Of a stretch of 15,987 nt of DNA, positions 1-7,607 are shown in pieces. This DNA comes from RGIG3009 sp045648765 (lineage in GTDB: Bacteria; Bacillota; Clostridia; Oscillospirales; Acutalibacteraceae). The notes under the pieces were generated by a model. The model was not told the DNA's origin. It worked only from the letters and a program-made list of their open reading frames with translations, and ran no database searches. Numbering within the stretch: position 1 is the first letter of the stretch; each line of letters opens with the position of its first letter. Position numbers and translations under genes: made by a program. The stretch is taken from NCBI GenBank assembly GCA_045648765.1, contig JAZROQ010000005.1, forward strand, positions 1-15,987. Reading direction: 5' to 3'.

Positions 1-1794
1 GTCTGTCACACGCCCTTCGTCCAATATTTGCAACAAAATATTCAAAACGTCGGGGTGCGCTTTTTCGATTTCGTCCAACAAGATAACCGAATACGGTTTA
101 CGGCGTACTTTTTCGGTTAGTTGCCCCGCTTCATCGTAGCCGACATAACCCGGAGGTGATCCGATGATGCGCGATACCGCGTGTTTTTCCATAAACTCCG
201 ACATATCCAAACGAATTAGGGTTTCGGGGGTGTCGAACAACTGAGAGGCTAACACTTTTACCAGTTCGGTTTTCCCCACACCGGTGGGACCAACAAAAAT
301 AAACGATGCCGGCCGACGACGCGGGCTGATTTGCACACGACTGCGACGAACAGCCGCCGCAACCAATGAAACCGCTTCCTCTTGCCCAACGATGTGTTTG
401 TGCAGTTCGTTTTCCAGATCAGCTAATTTAGCCAGTTCGTTTTCTTGCACCTTTGCGGCAGGGATCCCCGTCCACAATTCGATTACTTTTGCCAAATGTT
501 CTTCTTTGAGCGGTGCCGAAACAGCAGCAGGACGAATAGATTCTATTTCTTGTTCCGCTTTCATTAAATCGGCACGAACGTTTGCGAGTTTTTCGTAGTC
601 TACGGTTTCGGCAGCCATAAGTTCGGTTTCTTCGGCACGTAATGCTTGTGCCTTGACCAAAAGTTTTGCATACTCATCGGCTTTTTTGTTTTGCAATGCC
701 GTAACGGCACAAGCTTCATCCAAAAGATCAATGGCTTTGTCGGGTAAGAAACGGTCGGTAATATAGCGTTCGGACAGTACCACCGCACGGCGCAATATGG
801 CATCACCAATAGCCACGCCGTGATATTCTTCGTAATAGGTTTTGATGCCGCACAACATAGTGATAGTATCTTCAATAGAAGGTTCTTCCACTTTCACCGG
901 TTGGAAACGGCGTTCCAAAGCCGCATCCTTTTCGATGTTTTTGCGATACTCATTAAAGGTTGTTGCACCAATCACTTGAATTTCGCCACGGGATAATGCC
1001 GGTTTTAAAATATTTGCCGCCGACATGCTGCCTTCGGAGTCACCGGTGCCAACCAAGGTGTGCACTTCGTCAATGAACAAAATGATGTTACCTTGCGCCT
1101 TCACTTCTTCGATAAGCCCTTTAATGCGACTTTCAAATTGACCGCGGAATTGTGTGCCCGCTACTAATGCCGTCATATCCAACAAATGCAGTTCTTTATT
1201 TTGCAATTTATACGGAACGTTGCCGGAGGCAATGCGTTGTGCCAACCCTTCGGCAATAGCGGTTTTACCAACACCGGGTTCGCCAATTAAGCACGGGTTG
1301 TTTTTGCTACGGCGGCACAAAATTTGTGTAACACGGTAAATTTCACGGTCACGACCGATAATAGCATCCAGTTGTCCGTCGCGCGCTTTTTGCGTAAGGT
1401 TGGTACAATAGTTTTCTAAAAATTTAAGCTTTTTTTCTTTGGCTTTTTTCTTTTTTTCGGAGTTTTCTTCGGCTTTTTCTTCATTTTGCGATTCATTTAC
1501 ATTCATTTGACCGCCAAACAAATTTTGCAAAAAGGGAAAGGTTGCTGCGCCCCCGGGCATAAACCCTTCTTCGCCGTCTTCGCCTTCCATATTCATCAGC
1601 TCGCCGAACTGTTCGTCCATTTGTTCGAGTTCTTCTTCGCCAATACCGAATTTTTCCAACAAGTCATCAACCGGTTTGATACCCAACTCTTTGGCACAGG
1701 TGATACACAAACCGTCGTTCGTACTTTTTTCGCCCTCCATACGGGAAATAAAAATAACAGCAGGGCGTTTTTTGCAACGGGAACATAACATCAT
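1..1794 (-). CDS. clpE: ClpE-type AAA+ unfoldase (Clp ATPase with N-terminal zinc finger), 3' part cut off by window
   Basis: Hsp100/Clp ATPase that unfolds proteins for ClpP or disaggregates them in the cytoplasm. The 598 codons visible run off the window edge in frame; ClpE proteins usually have about 700-760 residues. Seen in order: a zinc finger with C4-x2-C7 and C30-x2-C33, an acidic/Gly-rich linker, a Lys/Glu-rich stretch near 105-123, D1 with Walker A GEPGVGKT (about 171-178) and Walker B ILFVDE (about 239-244), a short middle region with a UVR-like helix near 380-415, and D2 with Walker A GPTGVGKT (about 501-508) and Walker B VILLDE. The double Clp N-domain of ClpC is absent and replaced by the zinc finger, which is the ClpE pattern. 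The start ATG overlaps the pgsA stop (ATGA) and AGGAG lies 8 bases upstream. The ClpP-binding loop would lie beyond the edge, so ClpP partnership is inferred. The exact ClpE versus ClpC name is uncertain. Confidence 0.9.
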   Translation of the reverse strand, partial: MMLCSRCKKRPAVIFISRMEGEKSTNDGLCITCAKELGIKPVDDLLEKFGIGEEELEQMDEQFGELMNMEGEDGEEGFMPGGAATFPFLQNLFGGQMNVNESQNEEKAEENSEKKKKAKEKKLKFLENYCTNLTQKARDGQLDAIIGRDREIYRVTQILCRRSKNNPCLIGEPGVGKTAIAEGLAQRIASGNVPYKLQNKELHLLDMTALVAGTQFRGQFESRIKGLIEEVKAQGNIILFIDEVHTLVGTGDSEGSMSAANILKPALSRGEIQVIGATTFNEYRKNIEKDAALERRFQPVKVEEPSIEDTITMLCGIKTYYEEYHGVAIGDAILRRAVVLSERYITDRFLPDKAIDLLDEACAVTALQNKKADEYAKLLVKAQALRAEETELMAAETVDYEKLANVRADLMKAEQEIESIRPAAVSAPLKEEHLAKVIELWTGIPAAKVQENELAKLADLENELHKHIVGQEEAVSLVAAAVRRSRVQISPRRRPASFIFVGPTGVGKTELVKVLASQLFDTPETLIRLDMSEFMEKHAVSRIIGSPPGYVGYDEAGQLTEKVRRKPYSVILLDEIEKAHPDVLNILLQILDEGRVTD

Positions 1795-2396
1795 GCGAGG
1801 TTCTCCTTATTTACAATTTGCTTTTCTTTGGCAGATGTGCCGTTTTTCAATTTAAAGAAAACAGCCATATAACTAAAAAACGAAAACAACATGGCTACTG
1901 CAACCAAAAGGACAAGTATTACCAAAACGGTAGACGGCATATTTTTCCAAAAAATGATAGCCAGCATTACGGCATAAAACAAAGCGGTAGATATTTTTCC
2001 AAACCACTGTGAACCGCGGATAATATCTTTTTTGGAAAGTAAAATCCACCCACCGATGACCTGTAACGTTTCTTTGATAAGGCAAATCACCGCAAGCGGT
2101 AACAGTTCTTTATGTTGTACCGTAACACAAATTAACACCGTGATTTGTGTTAGTTTGTCTGCAATGGGATCGAGCAACTTTCCGATTTCGCTAATTTGAT
2201 TAAAGCGACGAGCTATCGCACCATCAAACAAATCTGTCAATCCTGAAAGAAACAATGCTGCCAATGCCCAATATACCAAAACCGGCATTGTGTCGCTTTT
2301 TAAATACAAAACGGCAAACAATGGTATCAACAACAAGCGTATCAAGGATAGTACGTTTGGAATTGTCCATTCGAATTTTATTTTGCCCATAAACAA
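1791..2396 (-). CDS. pgsA: CDP-diacylglycerol--glycerol-3-phosphate 3-phosphatidyltransferase
   Basis: Membrane enzyme making phosphatidylglycerophosphate from CDP-diacylglycerol and glycerol-3-phosphate, the committed step to phosphatidylglycerol and cardiolipin. The CDP-alcohol phosphotransferase signature D-G-x2-A-R-x8-G-x3-D-x3-D is complete: D58, G59, A62, R63, G72, D76 and D80. About five to six hydrophobic segments and the opening 'TIPNVLSLIRLLLIP' are typical, as is the length (201 residues). The best-spaced start is a TTG at 2396, 7 bases after AAGG. An in-frame ATG at 2390 gives a 199-residue protein, but 13 bases from that site. The gene begins 9 bases after the CvpA gene and its stop overlaps the clpE start, suggesting coupled translation. 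A related CDP-alcohol transferase with another acceptor cannot be excluded, but pgsA is the best fit. Confidence 0.93.
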   Translation of the reverse strand: MFMGKIKFEWTIPNVLSLIRLLLIPLFAVLYLKSDTMPVLVYWALAALFLSGLTDLFDGAIARRFNQISEIGKLLDPIADKLTQITVLICVTVQHKELLPLAVICLIKETLQVIGGWILLSKKDIIRGSQWFGKISTALFYAVMLAIIFWKNMPSTVLVILVLLVAVAMLFSFFSYMAVFFKLKNGTSAKEKQIVNKENLA

Positions 2397-2405
2397 TTCA
2401 TCACC

Positions 2406-3116
2406 TTAGAATTTTATAATTAAAGCAAGAGGATTGATATCGGCTATCCAACCCGCTATCACGCTGTTTTGCAAGTTTTCGGCCGTAAACGGACCGTTTG
2501 TGCTCCCTGCCGTTATAAACAACTGCATAATTGTTACGGCTACCACAGACAAAATACAGCCGTTTATCGCACCAAGAACAATTCCCAGCGTACCATCGAC
2601 CTGACGAATTAAGGGAAGTTTGGTAAGCGGTTTTACCAATTTGCTGAGTAATTTTACAACCAGTAACAGCAATAAAAAGAGAATTAAAAATATAACAAAT
2701 CGCAACAACGCCACCACAACCGGACGCAAAATTTGCTCAACGATTGTTTCGGTAACAGCTGTGATTGTGTTTTCGGTTTTGTTTTCAATATTCGCGAGTG
2801 CATCTTGCACTTCTTGATTTTCGGAAAGCGCTGTTTGTAAAAACGCAGGCAAGGTTTCCAACATGCCATCGACCTTTTCGGAAACGGTAGATCCTGCATT
2901 TTCGGAAAAGGCAGTGTTGACGGATTCGGTTATTTTTTCACCAATAAAACGGTCATACGTAAATTCGGCAACGGTTGTGCTGAGTGACAAAGCAATCAAA
3001 AATGCGAAAATATATCCTGCCAATTGCACAGCAGTACTGATAAAACCGCGTTTGTAACCTAAGATAACGGCTATTACTACCAAAAGAACAATAATACCGT
3101 CTAAAATCCAACTCAT
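2406..3116 (-). CDS. CvpA-family membrane protein
   Basis: Integral membrane protein of 236 residues resembling the CvpA (colicin V production) family, whose molecular role is poorly defined. It starts with a transmembrane helix (about 5-20) followed by the family's positively charged turn GYKRG (20-24) and a second helix (about 27-46). Then comes a roughly 80-residue polar, mostly extracytoplasmic or helical stretch rich in Glu, Asn and Thr, followed by hydrophobic segments near 131-158 and 176-203. The conserved CvpA-like stretch 'LPLIRQVDGTLGIVLGAI' lies at 167-184. The polar insert is longer than in E. coli CvpA (about 160 residues), as is common in Clostridia. ATG with AAGGAG 10 bases upstream. 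It sits 14 bases after the DUF5711-like gene and 9 bases before pgsA, so an envelope role is likely. Confidence 0.8.
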   Translation of the reverse strand: MSWILDGIIVLLVVIAVILGYKRGFISTAVQLAGYIFAFLIALSLSTTVAEFTYDRFIGEKITESVNTAFSENAGSTVSEKVDGMLETLPAFLQTALSENQEVQDALANIENKTENTITAVTETIVEQILRPVVVALLRFVIFLILFLLLLLVVKLLSKLVKPLTKLPLIRQVDGTLGIVLGAINGCILSVVAVTIMQLFITAGSTNGPFTAENLQNSVIAGWIADINPLALIIKF

Positions 3117-3130
3117 CGTTTCTTTTCTCC

Positions 3131-4303
3131 TTATCCTTCTGTTCGTTGCAAGTGACTTAATGTGAGAATTAACGGGGCATTACGATATTCGGTTACCAGC
3201 AAAGAGTCCGATGGGATTTCTTGCTTTTGTTGATGATTCTTTTTGCCGAAAGTATGAAGATGTGAATCGGTCAAAACCAACAATTCATTTCCTTCACAAG
3301 AAGCGGAACGGAATCTCCCTTCTACCCCTTCGCTTTTCCAAATCTCACCACCGTTGTCCACGGTCCAGATATAACTTTCACCTGTCCCGCCCGAACGGCG
3401 CAATACTAACCCCGCCAAAGACGACGTGGCCGTATACCCCGCCGGTTCATAACCATTGTATGGTACTTTTTCCGGTCCTTTTTTCCCGGGGCGATAAATC
3501 CACAGTTGAGAGTCGCCCACAGCACTTATGACACCGGAAGAAAAACAATTGACATCCAACAACAGCACATCGGTTCCGCTGTATTCTTGCGGTTCTTCTT
3601 TGTCGAAATCAAAAAGCAACAAAACCGATTTTAAAGCGCCGCCTTCTGAACAAGTCCCTACAGCCGCCAAGCCATTCCCTGATGGGTACAGACAAATGTT
3701 GTTGATTAAATACCGACGACATTGATATTCATAAACCTGTTTACCGCGGGCATTGAAAACTTGTATGCCACACAGGTAACTTTGCGATACACTATCTGTT
3801 ACCACTGCTACCATTCCCGATGGAAGTAAACACGAGGTATAGATGCTGCGATTTTCAAAATCTTTTGTTAAAACCGTTTCGCGACGTGTATCCAAACGAA
3901 AACGTGTTCCGCCGATTTCGGTAGTCAGCGCATATCTTCCCGCCGTTTTTAAGGTGGGATTGGAAAAAGAGTGTTGCCGTTTTTCCACACGTGAAGCCGT
4001 ATTATTGAAAAACTCTAACGTTGTGTCGGTAAGCACTGTTAAATGGTGATTCACTTCGCCCATTGCCACTACCGAGTTGCCGGTCATTGATGCTGGAAAA
4101 CCGTTACCGACTTGCGCATCGCCAAATCGAACAGCAGCCCAGTCCAGCACCGATTCCGGTGCGATTTTTTCCCAGTTTTGCCAAACAGAAAAGAACGTTA
4201 ACAAGACCACCGCCACAACGGATATACGTATCAGCAAACGCAGCCACGGGTTACGTTTTCTTTTTATTGCTTTTTGACTTTTCGTAGTTTGCTTTTTGCC
4301 CAT
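3131..4303 (-). CDS. DUF5711-like membrane-anchored beta-propeller protein
   Basis: Protein of 390 residues of unknown function. The start is the ATG at 4303, with a perfect AGGAGG 7 bases upstream; a start 12 codons further up would run back past this site and nearly into truA. The N-terminus is strongly basic (K/R-rich, residues 3-22) and is followed by one hydrophobic helix (about 21-41), giving a signal anchor with the rest outside the cell. The remainder is all-beta in character, with repeated blocks of about 40-50 residues alternating short strands, Gly/Ser turns and aromatic residues, for example 'LFDFDKEE', 'LWIYRPG' and 'YIWTVDNGGEIWKSEG'. This resembles WD40/PQQ-like propellers. I assign it to DUF5711 from memory of the family; this is not verified. 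It lies between truA (19 bases) and the CvpA gene (14 bases). Confidence 0.75.
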   Translation of the reverse strand: MGKKQTTKSQKAIKRKRNPWLRLLIRISVVAVVLLTFFSVWQNWEKIAPESVLDWAAVRFGDAQVGNGFPASMTGNSVVAMGEVNHHLTVLTDTTLEFFNNTASRVEKRQHSFSNPTLKTAGRYALTTEIGGTRFRLDTRRETVLTKDFENRSIYTSCLLPSGMVAVVTDSVSQSYLCGIQVFNARGKQVYEYQCRRYLINNICLYPSGNGLAAVGTCSEGGALKSVLLLFDFDKEEPQEYSGTDVLLLDVNCFSSGVISAVGDSQLWIYRPGKKGPEKVPYNGYEPAGYTATSSLAGLVLRRSGGTGESYIWTVDNGGEIWKSEGVEGRFRSASCEGNELLVLTDSHLHTFGKKNHQQKQEIPSDSLLVTEYRNAPLILTLSHLQRTEG

Positions 4304-4310
4304 GACAGTG

Positions 4311-4316
4311 CCTCCT
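4311..4316 (-). promoter_or_regulatory. Ribosome binding site fixing the start of the DUF5711-like gene
   Basis: Exact AGGAGG on the minus strand, 7 bases before the ATG at 4303. The reading frame is open for 12 more codons upstream, but no comparable site precedes that longer start. Confidence 0.85.
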
Positions 4317-4322
4317 TTGCTT

Positions 4323-5057
4323 TTAATACATAACCTCATCTAAAAACAATCCGCAAGCGGGCGCCGTAGGACCAACCAAATTACGGTTGCCGTTTTCCAG
4401 CGCTTGGTCAATAGTTTCTTCTGAAAGTTTTCCGTTTTCGACATCCAAAAGCGTACCAACCATAATGCGAACCATATTATACAAAAAACCGTTTCCCTCA
4501 ACGGTAAAGCGAAGCAATTCCCCTTCGCGAGTCACTTCTGCTCGGTAAATGGTGCGGACTTTATCCTCCACTTCGCTGCCTGCTGAACAAAATGCCGAGA
4601 AATCGTGCGTACCAATAAAATGCTTTGCTGCTATGTTCATGACGGTTTCGTCCAATGGTTTGCGGATATGCAAGGAATATCGTTGCCAAAAAGGATTTTG
4701 CGTTGGTCCATTCCAAATACAATACACATATCGTTTTTTAGCGGCAGAATACCGCGGATGAAAATCCGACGATACGGTTTTACAATCCAACACTGCCATA
4801 TCTTTCGGCAAATTGGCATTGAGCGCTTTGACAAATTTTTCGGATGTTAAACGTGCAGGAGTCGGAGTGGTGCAATAAAAACGATGCGCATGAACACCTG
4901 CATCAGTGCGACTGCAACCGGTAAGCGGAGCGCGAACACCGGTGACGGTTTCGATAGCGTCTTGCAATACTTGTTGAACCGTTCTGCCATTCGGTTGCAC
5001 CTGCCAACCGTGGTACTCGGTGCCATCGTATTGTACTGTTAAACACACTTGTTCCAC
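4323..5057 (-). CDS. truA: tRNA pseudouridine(38-40) synthase TruA
   Basis: Converts uridines 38-40 in the tRNA anticodon arm to pseudouridine. With the GTG start at 5057 the protein has 244 residues, the usual TruA length. Near the N-terminus are the family blocks 'YDGTEYHGWQVQPNGRTVQ' (10-28) and 'GCSRTDAGVHA' (47-57), the latter carrying the catalytic Asp (D52, equivalent to E. coli D60). Later come 'FHPRYSAAKKRYVY' and 'GNGFLYNMVRIMVGTLLDVENGK'. The GTG is preceded at 6 bases by AAGGGGG. A longer version starting at ATG 5102 would overlap ecfT and has no such site. It follows ecfT by 19 bases and precedes the DUF5711-like gene by 19. In many Bacillota truA follows the ecf genes directly, so this order is conserved context. 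Confidence 0.96.
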   Translation of the reverse strand: MEQVCLTVQYDGTEYHGWQVQPNGRTVQQVLQDAIETVTGVRAPLTGCSRTDAGVHAHRFYCTTPTPARLTSEKFVKALNANLPKDMAVLDCKTVSSDFHPRYSAAKKRYVYCIWNGPTQNPFWQRYSLHIRKPLDETVMNIAAKHFIGTHDFSAFCSAGSEVEDKVRTIYRAEVTREGELLRFTVEGNGFLYNMVRIMVGTLLDVENGKLSEETIDQALENGNRNLVGPTAPACGLFLDEVMY

Positions 5058-5063
5058 GGTTAT

Positions 5064-5070
5064 CCCCCTT
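5064..5070 (-). promoter_or_regulatory. Ribosome binding site deciding the GTG start of truA
   Basis: AAGGGGG on the minus strand, 6 bases before the GTG at 5057. It decides against the in-frame ATG at 5102, which has no purine-rich site before it and would lengthen TruA by 15 residues unlike the family. Confidence 0.8.
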
Positions 5071-5076
5071 TTTATA

Positions 5077-5895
5077 TCACAATACTTTTGGTAAAAAGAC
5101 ATTGGTAGCGATCATAAGTGCAACAAGCAAACCCATAACAACCACAGCCACATAATCGGTGATTTGCATACGAAATTGTTTTAAACGCGTTCTCCCCTCA
5201 CCGCCGTGGTAGCAACGACATTCCATAGCTGTTGCTAAATCGTACGCACGACGAAAAGACGAAACAAACAAGGGTACCAAAACCGGTATCAGGGCTTTGA
5301 CACGTTGCAGCAAATTGCCACTTTCCATATCGGCGCCGCGGGATTTTTGAGCCGACATAATTTTATCGGTTTCTTCGATCAGTGTGGGAATGAAACGCAA
5401 TGCGATTGTCATCATCATAGCAATTTCGTGCACGGGGACACGCAGCACCTTGAGCGGACTCATAACACGTTCCAACCCATCGGTAAGAGAGGTTGGCGAA
5501 GTGGTATAGGTGAGCAATGAACCCGCCGCTATCAAGCAAAAAATACGAATGGCGATAAAAATGGCGGTATAAATGCCTTCGGCTGTGATTTTGAAAAGCC
5601 AAAACTCAATCAATATTCTGCCTTGGACATAAAAAATGTTGATAAGTGAAGTAAACAAAAGCAAAGGTACAACCGGTTTTAGACCTTTGAGCAATATTTT
5701 GGGCGGGATGCGGGATAAACCCACCGATACTACCAGCAAAGCCACTGCTAACGCTAACCCTAGCCAGTTATCCGGTATAAAAACGGCAAGAATATACGAA
5801 AATACCAAAACCAATTTTACCCGCGGATCTAAACGGTGTAACACCGAATTGCCCGGGAAAAATTGACCGATCGTAATATCAGACAGCACAACCAT
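5077..5895 (-). CDS. ecfT: Energy-coupling factor transporter transmembrane protein EcfT
   Basis: Transmembrane coupling subunit of a group II ECF vitamin/metal transporter, linking the EcfA1/EcfA2 ATPases to exchangeable substrate-binding S proteins. It has 272 residues with the start 'MVVLSDITIGQFFPGNSVLHRLDPRVKL', the typical 'G..LHRLDPR.K' opening, then several membrane helices. The cytoplasmic coupling helices show 'SRGAD' (about 185-189) and 'AMECRCYHGG' (about 223-232). The second X-R-X motif reads C-R-C instead of the usual A-R-G/C, a mild oddity. AAAGG lies 5 bases before the ATG at 5895; a GTG one codon earlier is too close to this site. It overlaps the ecfA2 stop by 17 bases and lies 19 bases upstream of truA. 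Confidence 0.95.
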   Translation of the reverse strand: MVVLSDITIGQFFPGNSVLHRLDPRVKLVLVFSYILAVFIPDNWLGLALAVALLVVSVGLSRIPPKILLKGLKPVVPLLLFTSLINIFYVQGRILIEFWLFKITAEGIYTAIFIAIRIFCLIAAGSLLTYTTSPTSLTDGLERVMSPLKVLRVPVHEIAMMMTIALRFIPTLIEETDKIMSAQKSRGADMESGNLLQRVKALIPVLVPLFVSSFRRAYDLATAMECRCYHGGEGRTRLKQFRMQITDYVAVVVMGLLVALMIATNVFLPKVL

Positions 5896-6748
5896 CACCG
5901 CCTTTGAGCAATTTTGAAAGAATGGTATGTGCTTGTTCTATTGTATACACGGCATCGGGAACATGGATTCCTCGTGCGCGTAGTTCTTTGAAAATTTTAG
6001 TAACTGCCGGAACGGATAACCCCATGGATTCCAATTCTTCCATACGCGAGAAAATTGTGCTGGTCGGTTCCAACATCGCCACTTTGCCGTGATTGAGAAC
6101 CAAAACTTTATCGGCTACGCGGGCAACGTCTTCCATACTATGGGACACGAGCAATACCGTAGCATTATTTTCGCGACGGTAAGCACTGATGAGATCCAAA
6201 ATCATATCTCTGCCTTTGGGGTCCAAACCTGCTGTGGGTTCATCCAAAATCAGTACTTTAGGTTCCATTGCCAATACACCCGCGATGGCGGCGCGCCGTT
6301 TTTCGCCACCCGACAAATCAAACGGCGTTTTATCGAGCAAATCAGACGACAAGCCAACTCGCGTTGCAGCATGAAGTACACGCTTTTTAATTTCTTCTTC
6401 GCTTAACCCCATGTTGGTAGGACCAAAAGCAATATCTTTATAAACGGTTTCTTCGAACAATTGGTGTTCGGGATATTGAAAAACCAACCCCACTTGAAAG
6501 CGAACAGAACGAATTTCTTTTGGGTTTTCCCAAATGTTCTTACCGTTAATCAAAACCACACCCTCGTCGGGCTTTAGCAAACCATTAAGCAACTGAACAA
6601 AACTTGATTTGCCGGAACCGGTATGACCGATGACACCAAGAAATTCACCCTCCTGAACGGTAACGGATACCGCAGTGAGTGCTTCTTTTTCAAACGGTGT
6701 TCCGGTGGAATACCGTACGGTGCAGTTTTGTGTTTCGATAAGAGCCAT
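5879..6748 (-). CDS. ecfA2: ECF transporter ATP-binding protein EcfA2
   Basis: One of the two paired ABC ATPases powering the ECF transporter at the inner face of the membrane. In 289 residues it has Walker A GHTGSGKS (41-48), Q-loop Q91 in 'FQYPEHQLFEETVYKDI', signature LSGGEKRR (145-152), Walker B VLILDE (165-170), D-loop 'AGLD' and H-loop H203. The 'YPEHQLFEETV' Q-loop and 'SGGEKRR' signature are hallmarks of EcfA2 rather than EcfA1. The C-terminal extension of about 70 residues is typical of Ecf/CbiO ATPases. ATG at 6748 with AAGGAAG upstream. The gene begins 13 bases after ecfA1 and its end overlaps ecfT by 17 bases, so the three are expected to be made together. Confidence 0.96.
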   Translation of the reverse strand: MALIETQNCTVRYSTGTPFEKEALTAVSVTVQEGEFLGVIGHTGSGKSSFVQLLNGLLKPDEGVVLINGKNIWENPKEIRSVRFQVGLVFQYPEHQLFEETVYKDIAFGPTNMGLSEEEIKKRVLHAATRVGLSSDLLDKTPFDLSGGEKRRAAIAGVLAMEPKVLILDEPTAGLDPKGRDMILDLISAYRRENNATVLLVSHSMEDVARVADKVLVLNHGKVAMLEPTSTIFSRMEELESMGLSVPAVTKIFKELRARGIHVPDAVYTIEQAHTILSKLLKGGDGCAV

Positions 6749-6761
6749 GAGCTGTTCTTCC

Positions 6762-7607
6762 TTATTTTTTGAGTAACATTGACAATGTTTCTACACATTC
6801 TTCGACAGTTAAAATATCTGTTGATATACAAACGCCATCTTTGTTTAAAAGATGTGCCAACTCGGTGGGTTGTGGAACATCGAGTTGCATACTTTTGAGT
6901 TTGTCTGCTTGTGAAAAAATCTCACGCGGGGTACCATCCATAACCATTTTGCCTTGTTCCATCACCACAACACGGTCGGCAAGAACTGCCTCTTCCATGT
7001 AATGCGTAATGAGCACCACCGTCATACCTTGCTCGCGGTGCAAGCGGCAAATAGTTTCCATAACCTCGCGTCTGCCGACAGGGTCTAGCATAGCTGTTGG
7101 TTCATCCAACACAATACATTCGGGATTCATTGCCAACACACCGGCAATGGCTACACGTTGTTTTTGACCACCCGAAAGTTTGTGAGAAGCATGTAAACGA
7201 TAGTCATACATGTTTACCGCTTGCAAAGCAGCATCAACACGTTCACGAATTTCCGTTGGAGGAACACCTAAATTTTCGGGACCGAATGCCACATCTTCTT
7301 CCACAATCGTAGACACCAATTGGTTATCGGGATTTTGCAAAACCATACCGACAGTGCTGCGAATGGCATAGACGTTTTTTTCGTCAACAGTATCCATATC
7401 TTTGACCAAGACAGAGCCGCCAAGAGGTAATAACATGGCATTTAAATGCTTGGCAAGAGTGGATTTGCCACAACCGTTATGCCCAAGCAAAGCCACAAAA
7501 GAACCTTTTTTGACGGTAAGGGAAATGTTATCAAGCACTACAGCTTGTTCATCATTGGCACTTTCTTCGTATTGAAAACAAAGATTATTGACAGAAAACA
7601 GGGTCAC
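6762..7607 (-). CDS. ecfA1: ECF transporter ATP-binding protein EcfA1
   Basis: Second ABC ATPase of the ECF module, expected to form a heterodimer with EcfA2. It has 281 residues from the GTG at 7607: Walker A GHNGCGKS (about 42-49), Q-loop 'LQNPDNQLVSTIVEEDVAFGP' (Q91), signature LSGGQKQR (about 144-151), Walker B 'CIVLDE' (about 164-169) and switch His in 'LITHYMEEA'. The 'NPDNQ' Q-loop is diagnostic of EcfA1. The GTG overlaps the stop of the upstream methyltransferase (GTGA) and follows GAGGG by about 7 bases. Starting further upstream, inside the methyltransferase, would add 13 unrelated residues. No S-component gene lies in the window, so the substrate cannot be named; group II modules serve several S proteins encoded elsewhere. 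Confidence 0.95.
   Translation of the reverse strand: MTLFSVNNLCFQYEESANDEQAVVLDNISLTVKKGSFVALLGHNGCGKSTLAKHLNAMLLPLGGSVLVKDMDTVDEKNVYAIRSTVGMVLQNPDNQLVSTIVEEDVAFGPENLGVPPTEIRERVDAALQAVNMYDYRLHASHKLSGGQKQRVAIAGVLAMNPECIVLDEPTAMLDPVGRREVMETICRLHREQGMTVVLITHYMEEAVLADRVVVMEQGKMVMDGTPREIFSQADKLKSMQLDVPQPTELAHLLNKDGVCISTDILTVEECVETLSMLLKK

Noticed and set aside
284..598. Plus-strand frame of 104 codons opposite the second ATPase domain of ClpE
   Set aside because: Shadow frame; the minus strand here encodes canonical Walker motifs.
1486..1788. Open reading frame on the plus strand opposite the N-terminus of the ClpE gene (100 codons)
   Set aside because: Antisense shadow of a clearly coding region; no ribosome binding site, and a low-complexity, Phe-rich translation without family features.
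5058..5102. Longer truA start at ATG 5102
   Set aside because: No ribosome binding site, overlaps ecfT, and adds 15 residues absent from the family; the GTG at 5057 is better.
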